NCBI RefSeq assembly: GCF_003369575.1
Contig: NZ_PIOC01000014.1
Span: 249,829-313,828, forward strand
Direction: 5' to 3'
Length of the DNA: 64,000 nt
Origin: Oceanobacillus arenosus
Lineage (GTDB): Bacteria > Bacillota > Bacilli > Bacillales > Amphibacillaceae
Both the position numbers and the translations under genes were made by a program. This document shows positions 1 to 8,905 of the stretch, in pieces. The notes under the pieces were generated by a model that did no database searches, was not told the DNA's origin, and worked only from the letters and a program-made list of their open reading frames with translations. Position 1 is the first letter of the stretch. Each line of letters opens with the position of its first letter.

Positions 1-181
<181 letters not shown>

Positions 182-184
182 TCA

Positions 185-739
185 TTATTTATTTACTTTT
201 ACCATTGCAGGTCGTATTACTCGGTCTTTTAACAGATACCCTTTTTGTAATTCTTCTACAACAGTATTTGATGCAATACTTTCATCTTCAATCTGCATTA
301 CTGCATGATGTAAATTAGGATCGAACTCTTTTCCTTCTGTTTCAATGGGTTCTACACCTTGTGACTTCAATGCATCCTGGAATTGGCGATACACCATCGT
401 TATCCCCTCAACCAAGTTAGAAGTTTCTGGTGTTGTTTCCACCTTTAATGCTCGCTCGAAATTATCGAGTGCCGGCAAGAGATCCACAACGACATCTTGT
501 GATTTATATTTACGATCCGCATCTTTCTCTTTTTGTGAACGTTTCTTATAGTTATCAAACTCTGCTTGTAATCTTAGCAAACGCCCATATACTTCATCTT
601 TTTCTTGCTTTAACGCTTCAATTTGCTTATTGGTTAATTCCTGATCGTTCATAGATTCTTCTTTTTCATCTGAAACAGCGTCAATCACTTCTTCCTGTTC
701 CAAGGCTTCATCTTGTATTTTTTCTTTGTTTTCTTCCAA
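185..739 (-). CDS. grpE: GrpE nucleotide exchange factor
   Basis: Nucleotide exchange factor that releases ADP from DnaK. About 184 aa: an acidic, low-complexity N-terminus rich in Glu (residues 1-45), then the long coiled coil typical of the GrpE dimer stalk, then the C-terminal beta domain ending in GYLLKDRVIRPAMVKV, a GrpE signature. The frame is open from a GTG at 760, but a GGAGGT site 7 nt upstream of the TTG at 739 makes TTG the likely start. It lies between hrcA (upstream, with a terminator-like hairpin in the gap) and dnaK. Confidence 0.96.
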   Translation of the reverse strand: MEENKEKIQDEALEQEEVIDAVSDEKEESMNDQELTNKQIEALKQEKDEVYGRLLRLQAEFDNYKKRSQKEKDADRKYKSQDVVVDLLPALDNFERALKVETTPETSNLVEGITMVYRQFQDALKSQGVEPIETEGKEFDPNLHHAVMQIEDESIASNTVVEELQKGYLLKDRVIRPAMVKVNK

Positions 740-807
740 ATTTGCCACCTCCAAAATCACTAAGTAAAACTATAACACGAATAATCATCGAAATAAAATT
801 TCACCGC

Positions 808-842
808 AAAAAAGTGGTAGGCGGGTTTGCTCCCACCTTACC
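808..842 (-). terminator. terminator-like hairpin between hrcA and grpE
   Basis: Arms 816-825 and 832-842 pair with one bulge and one wobble around a 6-nt loop. On the minus strand the stem is followed by six T residues (808-813). It begins 26 nt beyond the hrcA stop and inside the operon, so it looks like a partial terminator or attenuator that would lower grpE-dnaK relative to hrcA, or a processing site. Function is inferred. Confidence 0.55.
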
Positions 843-867
843 GCAGTTTTCGTTATGGCATTATTTC

Positions 868-1899
868 TTATTCATCTAATTGATACCATTTGTATAGAGC
901 ATTTGTCATTTCCATTGAAAGACCATCTAATAATGAAATCACTTTTCGATATTCCATTCTTGTTGGACCAATTAAAGCAATGGTTCCCATTTGATCATTA
1001 TTCAATTGATAGGAAGCAGTGATAAGACTTAAATCTTTAATTGCCTCAACTTCGTTCTCATTGCCAATCGTAACTTTGATCCCATGCTGCGAATTTCTTA
1101 GAAGGTTAACCACTTCATTTTCATTTTCCATCATCGTGAAGAAGGTACGTATTTTACCAACATCATTAAATTCTGGTTGCATTAAAATATTTGATTTACC
1201 GCTTATATATAACTTAACCGGATGATCATAAACGAAGATTTCTTGTAAATATTCATATGAACGATCATAATCGCGAATATACATTTTCATCAATTGTGCA
1301 ACCTCATGATGAAAAATTTCATTCAAGCGGACAATTGGTACACCTGTTAAGCGGTCATTTAAAATATTTACCATTTTCTCCATATCTGATGGATTAATCA
1401 CAGTTGGCACTTTAAATGATCGATGCTCCACATGCCCTGTATCTGTAATTAAAATAGCTACAGCAGTTTGTGGAGATAGTGTAACAATTTGTAATTGCTT
1501 CAGCTTTGTTTCCATTAACTCTGGTCCTAAAATAATGGATGTATAATTCGTAAGCTCAGATAGAATCTCCGCTGACATTTGAACGATTTGTTCAAACTCA
1601 TAAAAACCTTCTTCAATAATGCTTTTAATGATTTTCACATCTTTATGCAATGGATTTGGAGCAATTAAATGATCTACATAATAGCGATATCCCAATTCAG
1701 AAGGGATACGGCCTGATGAGGAATGTGTTTTTTCTAAAAAACCCATCTCTTCTAAATCTGCCATCTCGTTTCTAATTGTCGCAGCACTATATGGTATTGT
1801 TCCTTTCTTGGAAATTGCTCGTGAGCCGACTGGATGAGCCGTCTCGATGAATTCATCAATAATAACCTGTAATATCAATAGCTGCCTTTCTGTCAACAT
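868..1899 (-). CDS. hrcA: Heat-inducible transcription repressor HrcA
   Basis: Represses class I heat-shock operons by binding CIRCE; its activity depends on GroEL. About 343 aa. An N-terminal winged-helix segment (MLTERQLLILQVIIDEFIET, then the recognition region around SAATIRNEMADLEEMGFL) is followed by the GAF-like HrcA domain, ending in a SLLDGLSMEMTNALY-type C-terminus. The frame opens at a GTG at 1920, but an AGAGGTG site 6 nt before the ATG at 1899 fixes that start. First gene of the dnaK operon and preceded by its own operator, so it is autoregulated. Confidence 0.97.
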   Translation of the reverse strand: MLTERQLLILQVIIDEFIETAHPVGSRAISKKGTIPYSAATIRNEMADLEEMGFLEKTHSSSGRIPSELGYRYYVDHLIAPNPLHKDVKIIKSIIEEGFYEFEQIVQMSAEILSELTNYTSIILGPELMETKLKQLQIVTLSPQTAVAILITDTGHVEHRSFKVPTVINPSDMEKMVNILNDRLTGVPIVRLNEIFHHEVAQLMKMYIRDYDRSYEYLQEIFVYDHPVKLYISGKSNILMQPEFNDVGKIRTFFTMMENENEVVNLLRNSQHGIKVTIGNENEVEAIKDLSLITASYQLNNDQMGTIALIGPTRMEYRKVISLLDGLSMEMTNALYKWYQLDE

Positions 1900-1913
1900 G
1901 ATGTTCACCTCTG

Positions 1914-1940
1914 TTAGCACTCGAGTGACTTGAGTGCTAA
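1914..1940. promoter_or_regulatory. CIRCE operator (HrcA binding site)
   Basis: Perfect inverted repeat TTAGCACTC - 9 nt - GAGTGCTAA, the exact CIRCE consensus. It sits between the hrcA promoter and the hrcA start, so bound HrcA would block this operon. Seen directly in the sequence; its role is established for the family. Confidence 0.98.
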
Positions 1941-1950
1941 TACTATTATT

Positions 1951-1979
1951 ATAGTATCAAATTCTCGTTTTTAGGTCAA
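1951..1979 (-). promoter_or_regulatory. sigma-A promoter of the hrcA-grpE-dnaK operon
   Basis: On the minus strand TTGACC (1974-1979), 17 nt, TACTAT (1951-1956), ending 11 nt before CIRCE. The -35 box lies inside an inverted repeat (1971-1993) described in the findings. Confidence 0.8.
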
Positions 1980-1989
1980 TAATCTTGAC

Positions 1990-3150
1990 CTAAATCCCTA
2001 CTAAGTCGGAATCTTCTAACATAAATTTCTCGAACACTTGATTCGCTAATAACATTCCTTTGTCTGTTAATTGGATTGTTGTTTCTGACTCCTTTAGTAA
2101 CTCATGGTCGACAAGGTCCGTAATCTCCAGCTTGTACAATTTTTCTGGTGGGAAACCATATTTCTGTGTAAAAGATTGTTTATTGATCCCAGCTATTTTT
2201 CTTAATCCTAAAAACATTTCTTCCTCTAATTTTTCCTTCAGTGTAATTTCTTCGGTTTGTAATATTGGTCTTCCACTAGTCATTGCTTCTTTCTTGTATG
2301 CTGGCAATGGTCTTAAATTCGTTATCCGCTGATCCGGTAAGTATCCATGCGCCCCCGCGCCAAAACCATAATAATAGCCGTTGCTCCAATAGGTTAAATT
2401 ATGTTTACTTTCATATCCTGGTTTCGCAAAGTTACTTATTTCATATTGGCGGACACCATTTGCTTTCATCGTTTGTTTTAAAATTTCATACATGGTTATT
2501 TCATCATCTTCTGAAGGACGGTGGAGTAGTCCTTTCTTATGGCGCTGGTAAAATACTGTCCTTGGTTCGATTTGAAGGCCGTATGTTGCATAATGCGGTA
2601 AATTAAATGCGAGTACCTCATCCAATGATTGTTTAAATTGATCTACCGTCTGATTGGGCAAAGCATAAATCAGATCTAAGCTAATATTGGAAAACTGATG
2701 TTTTGTTAATAAATCTACCGTATGATACACATCACTGACACGATGTATTCTTCCCAATTCCGTAAGTAATTTATCATCCATAACTTGTACACCAAAGGAA
2801 ATACGCGTTATACCAAAGTCTTTCAGTAATTTTGTTTTTTCATCATCGATGTCTCCTGGGTTTACTTCAATGGTGAACTCTTCACAGCTCGCAATATCAA
2901 ATTTCGTATCAATAATCGTGAGCAATGAACGTAATTGCTGTAAATTAAGCGCAGATGGCGTTCCCCCGCCAATGTAAATTGTTCTTATTTTATTCTTTGT
3001 TCCTGCAATATTCGTATTGATTTCATTTGCCAATGCCTCTATGTACTCTGTGGCGAGTTTTTCATTATAAAAGTATTTAACAAAATCACAGTAATGACAC
3101 ATTTGCTGGCAAAACGGAATATGAATATAGACAGATTGTACCTCGTTCAT
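1990..3150 (-). CDS. hemW: HemW-type radical SAM protein (heme chaperone)
   Basis: About 386 aa. A radical SAM CxxxCxxC motif sits at Cys14, Cys18 and Cys21 (IPFCQQMCHYC), followed by the SAM-binding GGGTPS motif and the HemN C-terminal domain. Long annotated as oxygen-independent coproporphyrinogen oxidase; the lepA-hemW-hrcA context and sequence type point to HemW, which binds heme and hands it to respiratory proteins. AAGGAG 7 nt before the ATG at 3150 sets the start; the upstream 14 codons lack a site. The TAG stop lies within the palindrome overlapping the hrcA -35 box. Confidence 0.92.
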   Translation of the reverse strand: MNEVQSVYIHIPFCQQMCHYCDFVKYFYNEKLATEYIEALANEINTNIAGTKNKIRTIYIGGGTPSALNLQQLRSLLTIIDTKFDIASCEEFTIEVNPGDIDDEKTKLLKDFGITRISFGVQVMDDKLLTELGRIHRVSDVYHTVDLLTKHQFSNISLDLIYALPNQTVDQFKQSLDEVLAFNLPHYATYGLQIEPRTVFYQRHKKGLLHRPSEDDEITMYEILKQTMKANGVRQYEISNFAKPGYESKHNLTYWSNGYYYGFGAGAHGYLPDQRITNLRPLPAYKKEAMTSGRPILQTEEITLKEKLEEEMFLGLRKIAGINKQSFTQKYGFPPEKLYKLEITDLVDHELLKESETTIQLTDKGMLLANQVFEKFMLEDSDLVGI

Positions 3151-3234
3151 ATATTTTTGCTCCTTACATATATACTTAGATAGCTTCGTCATCCATAAAT
3201 AAAATATTAATCATATCGATTGTCGTTATTTAGA

Positions 3235-3310
3235 AAAAATGCGACACAACTTGTGGTGTGACTGCTCATTGGCCAGTCGCTCCAGAAATACACTACGCTG
3301 GGGAAAGTGC
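3235..3310 (-). repeat. degenerate copy of MITE-like repeat
   Basis: Read on the minus strand it contains CCAGCG, GTGTATTTCTGGAGCG and a degraded end resembling the terminal repeat of the element at 56987-57182. It lies in the 441-nt gap between hemW and lepA (3151-3591), in which I see no gene; the rest of the gap is AT-rich apart from the lepA terminator. Confidence 0.6.
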
Positions 3311-3543
3311 AAAATCTATCACAAAGAATAACTATCGCTAACAATCGAATTTGAGCGTGACAAAAGATTGGTATTAAAGATTGAATAGCAACTACTGTCC
3401 AAAATTGAAATCATAATTAACGATTGTTCGCAGTATATCCCAAATAAATGCTATACTCATTATCTTTTTTTAACAACATGTCTCATTGACGGGACATGTA
3501 ACTTCTAAATCATTTTTAGGAAAGCCCTTTATAAATAGAGTAC

Positions 3544-3581
3544 GGGGGAGCTTTAGCAAATGAATGCTTGTAAGCTCCCCC
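3544..3581 (-). terminator. lepA terminator-like hairpin
   Basis: Perfect 10-bp arms GGGGGAGCTT / AAGCTCCCCC, extended by an inner AGCA/TGCT stem, 11 nt beyond the lepA stop. The T-tract on the minus strand is poor (GTACTCTATTTAT), so it may work as an RNA 3'-end stabiliser as much as a terminator. Confidence 0.65.
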
Positions 3582-3591
3582 ACAAATTGAT

Positions 3592-5400
3592 TTAATCATC
3601 ATTCATTTGTAATACAGCCATAAATGCTTCCTGTGGTACTTCTACAGAACCGACCATTTTCATTCGTTTCTTTCCTTCTTTTTGTTTCTCTAATAATTTA
3701 CGCTTTCGAGAAATATCTCCACCATATAATTTCGCGGTTACGTCTTTTCTGACTGCTTTAATAGTAGACCTTGCTACAATTTTATTGCCTATTGCTGCTT
3801 GAATTGGTACTTCAAATTGTTGTCTAGGTATTAGTTCTTTCAACTTTTCAACAATTTGTTTTCCGCGGTGGAATGCGAAGTCGCGGTGAACAATGAACGA
3901 TAACGCATCAATTGTGTCACCATTAAGTAAGATATCCATCTTCACTAGATTTGACCGCTGATAGCCAATCATCTCGTAATCGAAGGATGCATATCCCTTC
4001 GTATTCGATTTCAATTGATCAAAGAAATCATAAACAATTTCTGATAGTGGAATATTATAAATAACATTTACACGAATATCATCCAGATATTGCATATCAA
4101 CAAAAGTGCCGCGTTTTTTCTGTGAAATTTCCATTACCGCACCAACATATTCGTTCGGTACCATGATGGTTGCTTTTACATACGGTTCGCGAATTTCCTG
4201 AATGGATTGTGGATCCGGCATACTTGCGGGATTATCGATTGTGATCGTATCACCATTCGTTGCCACTACTTCTAATATTACACTTGGTGCAGTCGTAATT
4301 AAGTTAATATCAAATTCACGTTCGATCCGCTCTTGGATTATTTCCATATGGAGTAATCCTAAGAAACCACATCTAAATCCAAAGCCTAATGCTTGTGATG
4401 TTTCTGGTTCATATTGTAATGCTGCATCATTTAATTCCAATCGTTCAAGCGCTTCTCTTAAATCATTATAATCATTGGAATCGACTGGATATAATCCGCA
4501 ATATACCATTGGATTTAATTGGCGATATCCTGGAAGTGCTTCTGTAGCTGGACGACTTGCATTTGTAATCGTATCGCCAACATGGGTATCACTAACATCC
4601 TTCATCGACGCAGTAATATAGCCAACATCCCCAACCAATAATTCGTTTCTCGGTGCGATTTTCGGTGTAAATACCCCCACTTCATTCACTTCGAATTCCT
4701 TACCTGTCGCCATCATTTTAATTTTATCGCCGACTTTTACAGAGCCCTCTTTAATACATACATAGGCAATTACACCACGGTATGAATCATATAAAGAGTC
4801 AAACACTAGCGCTTTCAGTGGCTCATCTGGATCACCTTTTGGTTCAGGAACAACCTCAACGATGCGCTCTAAGATTTCATCTATTCCAATATTTGCCTTA
4901 GCTGATGCTAAAATAACATCATCCTTATCAATACCTAAAATATCTTCAAGTTCCTGCTTCACCCGCTCTGGATCTGCACTTGGTAAATCAATTTTATTAA
5001 TAACAGGAATAATTTCCAACTCATTTTCCATTGCAAGGTACACATTCGCCAATGTCTGTGCTTCAATTCCTTGCGCAGCATCGACAACTAGGATTGCTCC
5101 TTCACATGCAGCAAGACTTCGTGACACCTCATATGTAAAATCGACATGTCCAGGTGTATCGATTAAATGGAAGATAAATTCTTCGCCGCTCTTACTTGTA
5201 TATTGAAGCTGTACAGCATTTAATTTAATTGTGATGCCTCTTTCACGCTCTAAATCCATTGCATCAAGCAGCTGTTCTTTCATTTCTCGTTTCGTTACGG
5301 TTTGTGTATTTTCCAAAATTCGATCTGCAAGTGTCGATTTTCCATGATCAATATGTGCGATGATCGAAAAATTACGTACATTACGATGCTTATTCCCCAT
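3592..5400 (-). CDS. lepA: Elongation factor 4 (LepA) GTPase
   Basis: Ribosome-associated translational GTPase of 602 aa, the usual length. G1 loop AHIDHGKS at residues 15-22, G2 RGITIK, G3 DTPGH, G4 NKID, then EF-G-like domains II, III and V and the LepA-specific C-terminal domain with the conserved [20 protein letters not shown] run. An AGGAGT ribosome site lies 11 nt before the ATG. It acts on the ribosome during initiation and elongation, with back-translocation proposed. Upstream genes are the sporulation genes yqxA, spoIIP and gpr, as in B. subtilis. Confidence 0.98.
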   Translation of the reverse strand: MGNKHRNVRNFSIIAHIDHGKSTLADRILENTQTVTKREMKEQLLDAMDLERERGITIKLNAVQLQYTSKSGEEFIFHLIDTPGHVDFTYEVSRSLAACEGAILVVDAAQGIEAQTLANVYLAMENELEIIPVINKIDLPSADPERVKQELEDILGIDKDDVILASAKANIGIDEILERIVEVVPEPKGDPDEPLKALVFDSLYDSYRGVIAYVCIKEGSVKVGDKIKMMATGKEFEVNEVGVFTPKIAPRNELLVGDVGYITASMKDVSDTHVGDTITNASRPATEALPGYRQLNPMVYCGLYPVDSNDYNDLREALERLELNDAALQYEPETSQALGFGFRCGFLGLLHMEIIQERIEREFDINLITTAPSVILEVVATNGDTITIDNPASMPDPQSIQEIREPYVKATIMVPNEYVGAVMEISQKKRGTFVDMQYLDDIRVNVIYNIPLSEIVYDFFDQLKSNTKGYASFDYEMIGYQRSNLVKMDILLNGDTIDALSFIVHRDFAFHRGKQIVEKLKELIPRQQFEVPIQAAIGNKIVARSTIKAVRKDVTAKLYGGDISRKRKLLEKQKEGKKRMKMVGSVEVPQEAFMAVLQMNDD

Positions 5401-5490
5401 TCTTGCTGTTCACTCCTACATGTTATTTCAAGGATAATTAATATGATGATTATAGCAATAGAATCAAGGATATTCAATGATAATAATCCG

Positions 5491-5802
5491 CTAAAAAAAT
5501 ATTTGAGCAATTTGATAAAGAACCTCGACAACAATTTCATAGAACCCTGTTACTGCTCCTTCAAGAAATGAAGCAACTTTAGGGATAAGATGGTCCTGTT
5601 TACCCATCTCCATTATATTTCCAGTTACTACTTCACTCACAACCTCTGACTCCGTTACAATGGGTTCTTGCTTTATTGTTGTTTGTTCAATGTTTTCAGT
5701 TGTTTCGTTGTTCATAGTAATCAGATTTCGGTCGGTACCATATAGTGTGCCAGCGAGAAAAAAAACAGCAAGTAATAGGATAACAATAAATGTGCGTACC
5801 AT
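5491..5802 (-). CDS. yqxA: YqxA-like small protein (DUF3679)
   Basis: 103 aa, function unknown. One N-terminal membrane segment (residues about 4-22, FIVILLLAVFFLAGTLYG) or uncleaved signal anchor, an acidic Thr/Glu-rich linker, then an amphipathic C-terminal helix (VASFLEGAVTGFYEIVVEVL). Recognised by its fixed position between spoIIP and lepA and by the general layout. AGGAGGT 7 nt before the ATG. It starts 12 nt after the spoIIP stop, so it is likely cotranscribed with it during sporulation. Confidence 0.8.
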   Translation of the reverse strand: MVRTFIVILLLAVFFLAGTLYGTDRNLITMNNETTENIEQTTIKQEPIVTESEVVSEVVTGNIMEMGKQDHLIPKVASFLEGAVTGFYEIVVEVLYQIAQIFF

Positions 5803-5814
5803 CGATTCTACCTC

Positions 5815-6990
5815 CTATTGGGCTGCATTTACTGCTTCCGCATCCCAGTAATAATCACTAAACACTTCTGCTACAGCGTCTGCTGAACGATACAATTCCT
5901 CTAATGTATTGTCCACACCACCAAACTCAATTAACATTGCATTGTCCGTTAAATCCTGATTATAGACGCCATTACTACCGGGACCTCCCTTAGAAAGTAC
6001 GCCTCTACTTAAACCAGGATATTTCTTTTCTATCAATTGATCCAGTTTTGTAGCTAATTCAGTGTTTTTATTGAAATTCTTACTATCACTTCCGACTACA
6101 AAAATGATTCTCGCATAGGATTCACCATTAATTTCCTTCGTCGTAACCTCTCGTCTTTGTGAGTCACGATGTAAATCAAATACATATTCGATTTCCTTAT
6201 TCGACGCAACTGCCGCTTCCACCACTTCTCGGGATGCATCATAAGATTGCCAATACTCCATTCCTTTTTTGTTCAATATCAGACCAATATCCGTATTGTC
6301 TACTTGGGCGCCAACCCCTTTTGCTTCAAGTGCTTTCGCAAGGCGGTCACTGACATTGGTAATATTTACCTCCTGGTGAAAGGCACTATCCGAATTGGCT
6401 ACATCTGGTAGATAAGGTAAGAAGGATTCACGATTATGCGTATTGTAAATGTAAACGACGTCACGATTACCGGTAGTAGGTGCGGAACTCGACGTGTCTT
6501 TCTCAATTTCCTCCCCTTTTGTAGTATCCTCATCAATCACAGCTACTCTGTCTTGTAGAATCTCCTCTAAAGGTGCAGAAGACTCGATTGGAAAATTCGT
6601 ATAATCCGTTCCTACTCCAGCAATTAATGTGTCTTGATCAAATGAAGAGAAACCCGGGATTTCATTTCTTAGTAAACTCCGCGGATCATTTGGCTTTAAG
6701 CTCGTTGCAACCTGAAAGAGAATGGTTGAAAGACTTGGCAACTTACTCTCCTCTAATAGCGTTTGTTTGAATGCTCTATTTTCCATACCAATTAAATTCA
6801 TAAAGATAGAGGAATCGATATCACTTGTGAAATTTGCAATTGTTTTCGATGAAAATCGGTATGTTGGTTGTACCGTTGTAAGTAAACCAATGACCACAAA
6901 AAGAACGACAATACTGATAAGATATATTCCACCTTTTTTATAGAAAAGCTTCCCATTATTATTTTGGTACTGCTTCTTTTTTAACTGCAT
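5815..6990 (-). CDS. spoIIP: Stage II sporulation protein P, peptidoglycan hydrolase
   Basis: About 391 aa, a membrane-anchored amidase/endopeptidase that, with SpoIID and SpoIIM, thins septal peptidoglycan to drive engulfment. A short basic N-terminus, a transmembrane helix (about residues 22-42), a Ser/Thr/Glu-rich linker, then the catalytic domain with YIYNTHNRESF, FDLHRDS and LIEFGGVDN, which supply the conserved His and Glu residues. The frame opens at a GTG at 7014 but AAGGGTGG just before the ATG at 6990 favours the latter. Downstream of gpr, separated by a hairpin that ends in a T-tract. Confidence 0.96.
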   Translation of the reverse strand: MQLKKKQYQNNNGKLFYKKGGIYLISIVVLFVVIGLLTTVQPTYRFSSKTIANFTSDIDSSIFMNLIGMENRAFKQTLLEESKLPSLSTILFQVATSLKPNDPRSLLRNEIPGFSSFDQDTLIAGVGTDYTNFPIESSAPLEEILQDRVAVIDEDTTKGEEIEKDTSSSAPTTGNRDVVYIYNTHNRESFLPYLPDVANSDSAFHQEVNITNVSDRLAKALEAKGVGAQVDNTDIGLILNKKGMEYWQSYDASREVVEAAVASNKEIEYVFDLHRDSQRREVTTKEINGESYARIIFVVGSDSKNFNKNTELATKLDQLIEKKYPGLSRGVLSKGGPGSNGVYNQDLTDNAMLIEFGGVDNTLEELYRSADAVAEVFSDYYWDAEAVNAAQ

Positions 6991-7005
6991 GATTCCACCC
7001 TTTCT

Positions 7006-7036
7006 AAAAATCACCCATATTAAAATCTATGAGTGA
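7006..7036 (-). terminator. terminator-like hairpin between gpr and spoIIP
   Basis: Arms 7011-7019 and 7028-7036 (9 bp, one G-T pair, 8-nt loop) followed on the minus strand by five T residues. It starts 57 nt after the gpr stop and finishes just before the spoIIP ribosome site, so it could uncouple the two genes. Confidence 0.55.
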
Positions 7037-7092
7037 CGGTTAAAAGGTAGAACTAAAAACATTATGAATGATGATTATTTAATAGAGCAGCG

Positions 7093-8190
7093 TTATCTTG
7101 TGTACGATGCAAAATTTTCGACATCCACCTTTTGGTGAAGTGCCGCATTAATCCCGTTTGCTATTACATTTGACATATCAATCATGAAGCCGTCCACCTC
7201 TTTAGGTGTAACCATTAAATTATGTCCAATTGGGGTTAATACCTCATCGATTAACTTTCTTTTTTCGTCTTCTGATAGAGTTCCGACAATTCCTAGAAAG
7301 GTTTTTCGCTTATTTTCATCAGGAAGATCTTCTTCTGTAAACTTTTTCTCACCAAATGATAGCCCAGCTGGTGCGAGTGATTTGGATGGTCGATCCTTCT
7401 CATTCCATTCCCTTCCGAAATGCTTTAGGATGAAATCTATCGTATCACTAGTAATTGTAACGGCATCGACAACGGTAGGAACTCCAATAGCAATCACCGG
7501 GATACCAAGGGTTTCAATGCTGATTTCCTTCCGCTTATTACCCACACCTGATCCTGGATGAATTCCAGAATCAGATAGCTGAATCGTTTCATTGACACGT
7601 TCGATTGATCTTGAAGCAAGTGCATCAATCGCGATGACAAAGTCAGGATTGAATTTCTCAACAATACCATGGATAATATCACCTGTTTCAATTCCCGTTA
7701 CCCCCATTACACCAGGAGTAACCGCAGCCACCGGTCGATATCCTTCACTTACCGTTTCATAATTAAGTTTAAATAAGTGGCTTGTGACGAGTACTTTCTC
7801 TACTGTCATTGGTCCAAGAGCATCTGGGGTCACATTCCAATTCCCGAGACCGACAATTAATCCGGTACTATTCTCTGCGATGTTATTTTTAGCTATTAAT
7901 TGTTCCAGTTCCTTTGCCAAGATTCTAGCTGCAGCCTCTTGTCTCGCAGTATCTTGTTTCTTTACACCATCCGCATAAATCGTAATGTATGTACCTTCTT
8001 TTTTACCTAATAATTTTGCACCTTCCGCATCAATCTCGACATAGGAGATCCTGACATCCTGCTCTGCTCTTTCTTTAAATGTTACACCTTTAATCTGGCT
8101 CTCCTGTTTTTCTTCCGACTCCACATACATATCTCTTGCTTCTACCGCCAAATCTGTTCTAACTTGGTATGCCTTGTTTCTATCTTCCAT
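7093..8190 (-). CDS. gpr: Germination protease GPR
   Basis: Aspartic-type spore endopeptidase (A25 family) that degrades small acid-soluble proteins at germination. About 365 aa from an ATG preceded by AAGGAG. The N-terminus [20 protein letters not shown] carries the RTDLAVE segment at the end of the autoprocessed propeptide. Conserved blocks include [26 protein letters not shown] and [14 protein letters not shown]. Made in the forespore under sigma-G in relatives; I cannot identify a sigma-G promoter here with confidence. The gap to rpsT (8191-8597) holds no gene. Confidence 0.97.
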   Translation of the reverse strand: MEDRNKAYQVRTDLAVEARDMYVESEEKQESQIKGVTFKERAEQDVRISYVEIDAEGAKLLGKKEGTYITIYADGVKKQDTARQEAAARILAKELEQLIAKNNIAENSTGLIVGLGNWNVTPDALGPMTVEKVLVTSHLFKLNYETVSEGYRPVAAVTPGVMGVTGIETGDIIHGIVEKFNPDFVIAIDALASRSIERVNETIQLSDSGIHPGSGVGNKRKEISIETLGIPVIAIGVPTVVDAVTITSDTIDFILKHFGREWNEKDRPSKSLAPAGLSFGEKKFTEEDLPDENKRKTFLGIVGTLSEDEKRKLIDEVLTPIGHNLMVTPKEVDGFMIDMSNVIANGINAALHQKVDVENFASYTR

Positions 8191-8460
8191 TTCTAACGCA
8201 CTCCTTCGTTTTATTATTTGGCTCAATTCCTAATGAATGTTGCACTTACCGTATCTGCTAAATATACCGCGAAATTACTTAGGATGATTCTTGTTTGCCG
8301 AAATGCGGCAGCGAAAATCAACTAATGCAGTCACCTTAAAACATGTTGGCAATCGGTTTACTAATATAGCAACAAGTATTTTGAAAACAGCCTATTGTTA
8401 ATCTTAGAATGGTCAACTTAGGAAAAAACATACAAATTCATCGATTAAATGATAAAAGTA

Positions 8461-8489
8461 TTGAAATCATGAGGTTCCTTTGGTAAAAT
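8461..8489 (+). promoter_or_regulatory. sigma-A promoter of rpsT
   Basis: TTGAAA (8461-8466), 17 nt, TAAAAT (8484-8489), giving a leader of about 100 nt before rpsT. It lies in the divergent gpr/rpsT gap. Confidence 0.75.
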
Positions 8490-8597
8490 AACTTTTGTCC
8501 ACTTTAATGTAATTGCATATATTCCTAGTTCGTACTAGCGAATATTTATCTATGCTAAAAATTAATTTGAATTATTTCCTTTTTAGGAGGTGAAAAA

Positions 8598-8864
8598 ATG
8601 GCTAATATTAAATCAGCAATCAAACGTGTTGAAATTAACGAAAAGAAACGTGTGCTAAACCAATCTAAAAAATCAGAAATGCGTTCAGCAATCAGAAACG
8701 TTGAAAAATTTGTTGAAGCAAACGACGTTGAAAGCGCAAAAGTTGCATTGAAAAATACAACGAAACAAATTGACAAAGCTGTTCAAAAAGGACTTATCCA
8801 TCAAAACAGTGGTAACCGTCAAAAGTCTCGTCTAACTAAGAAAGTTAATAACTTAGGCGCATAA
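8598..8864 (+). CDS. rpsT: 30S ribosomal protein S20
   Basis: 88 aa, Lys-rich, helical, beginning MANIKSAIKRVEINEKK and ending in the KSRLTKKVNNL motif typical of S20, which binds 16S rRNA in the small subunit body. Near-consensus AGGAGGTG ribosome site 6 nt before the ATG. It is monocistronic: its own promoter upstream and a strong bidirectional terminator immediately downstream. As in other Bacillaceae it is divergent from gpr and convergent with holA. Confidence 0.98.
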   Translation: MANIKSAIKRVEINEKKRVLNQSKKSEMRSAIRNVEKFVEANDVESAKVALKNTTKQIDKAVQKGLIHQNSGNRQKSRLTKKVNNLGA

Positions 8865-8865
8865 T

Positions 8866-8900
8866 AAAAAAAACGATCCGTTATTGGATCGTTTTTTTTT
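8866..8900. terminator. bidirectional terminator between rpsT and holA
   Basis: Stem AACGATCC / GGATCGTT with a 6-nt loop, flanked by A-run on the left and T-run on the right, so it can end rpsT (plus) and holA (minus). Confidence 0.95.
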
Positions 8901-8905
8901 GCTTA

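Noticed and set aside
5295-5540. 81-codon minus-strand hydrophobic frame at the lepA start
   Set aside because: Overlaps the lepA N-terminus out of frame and has no ribosome site.
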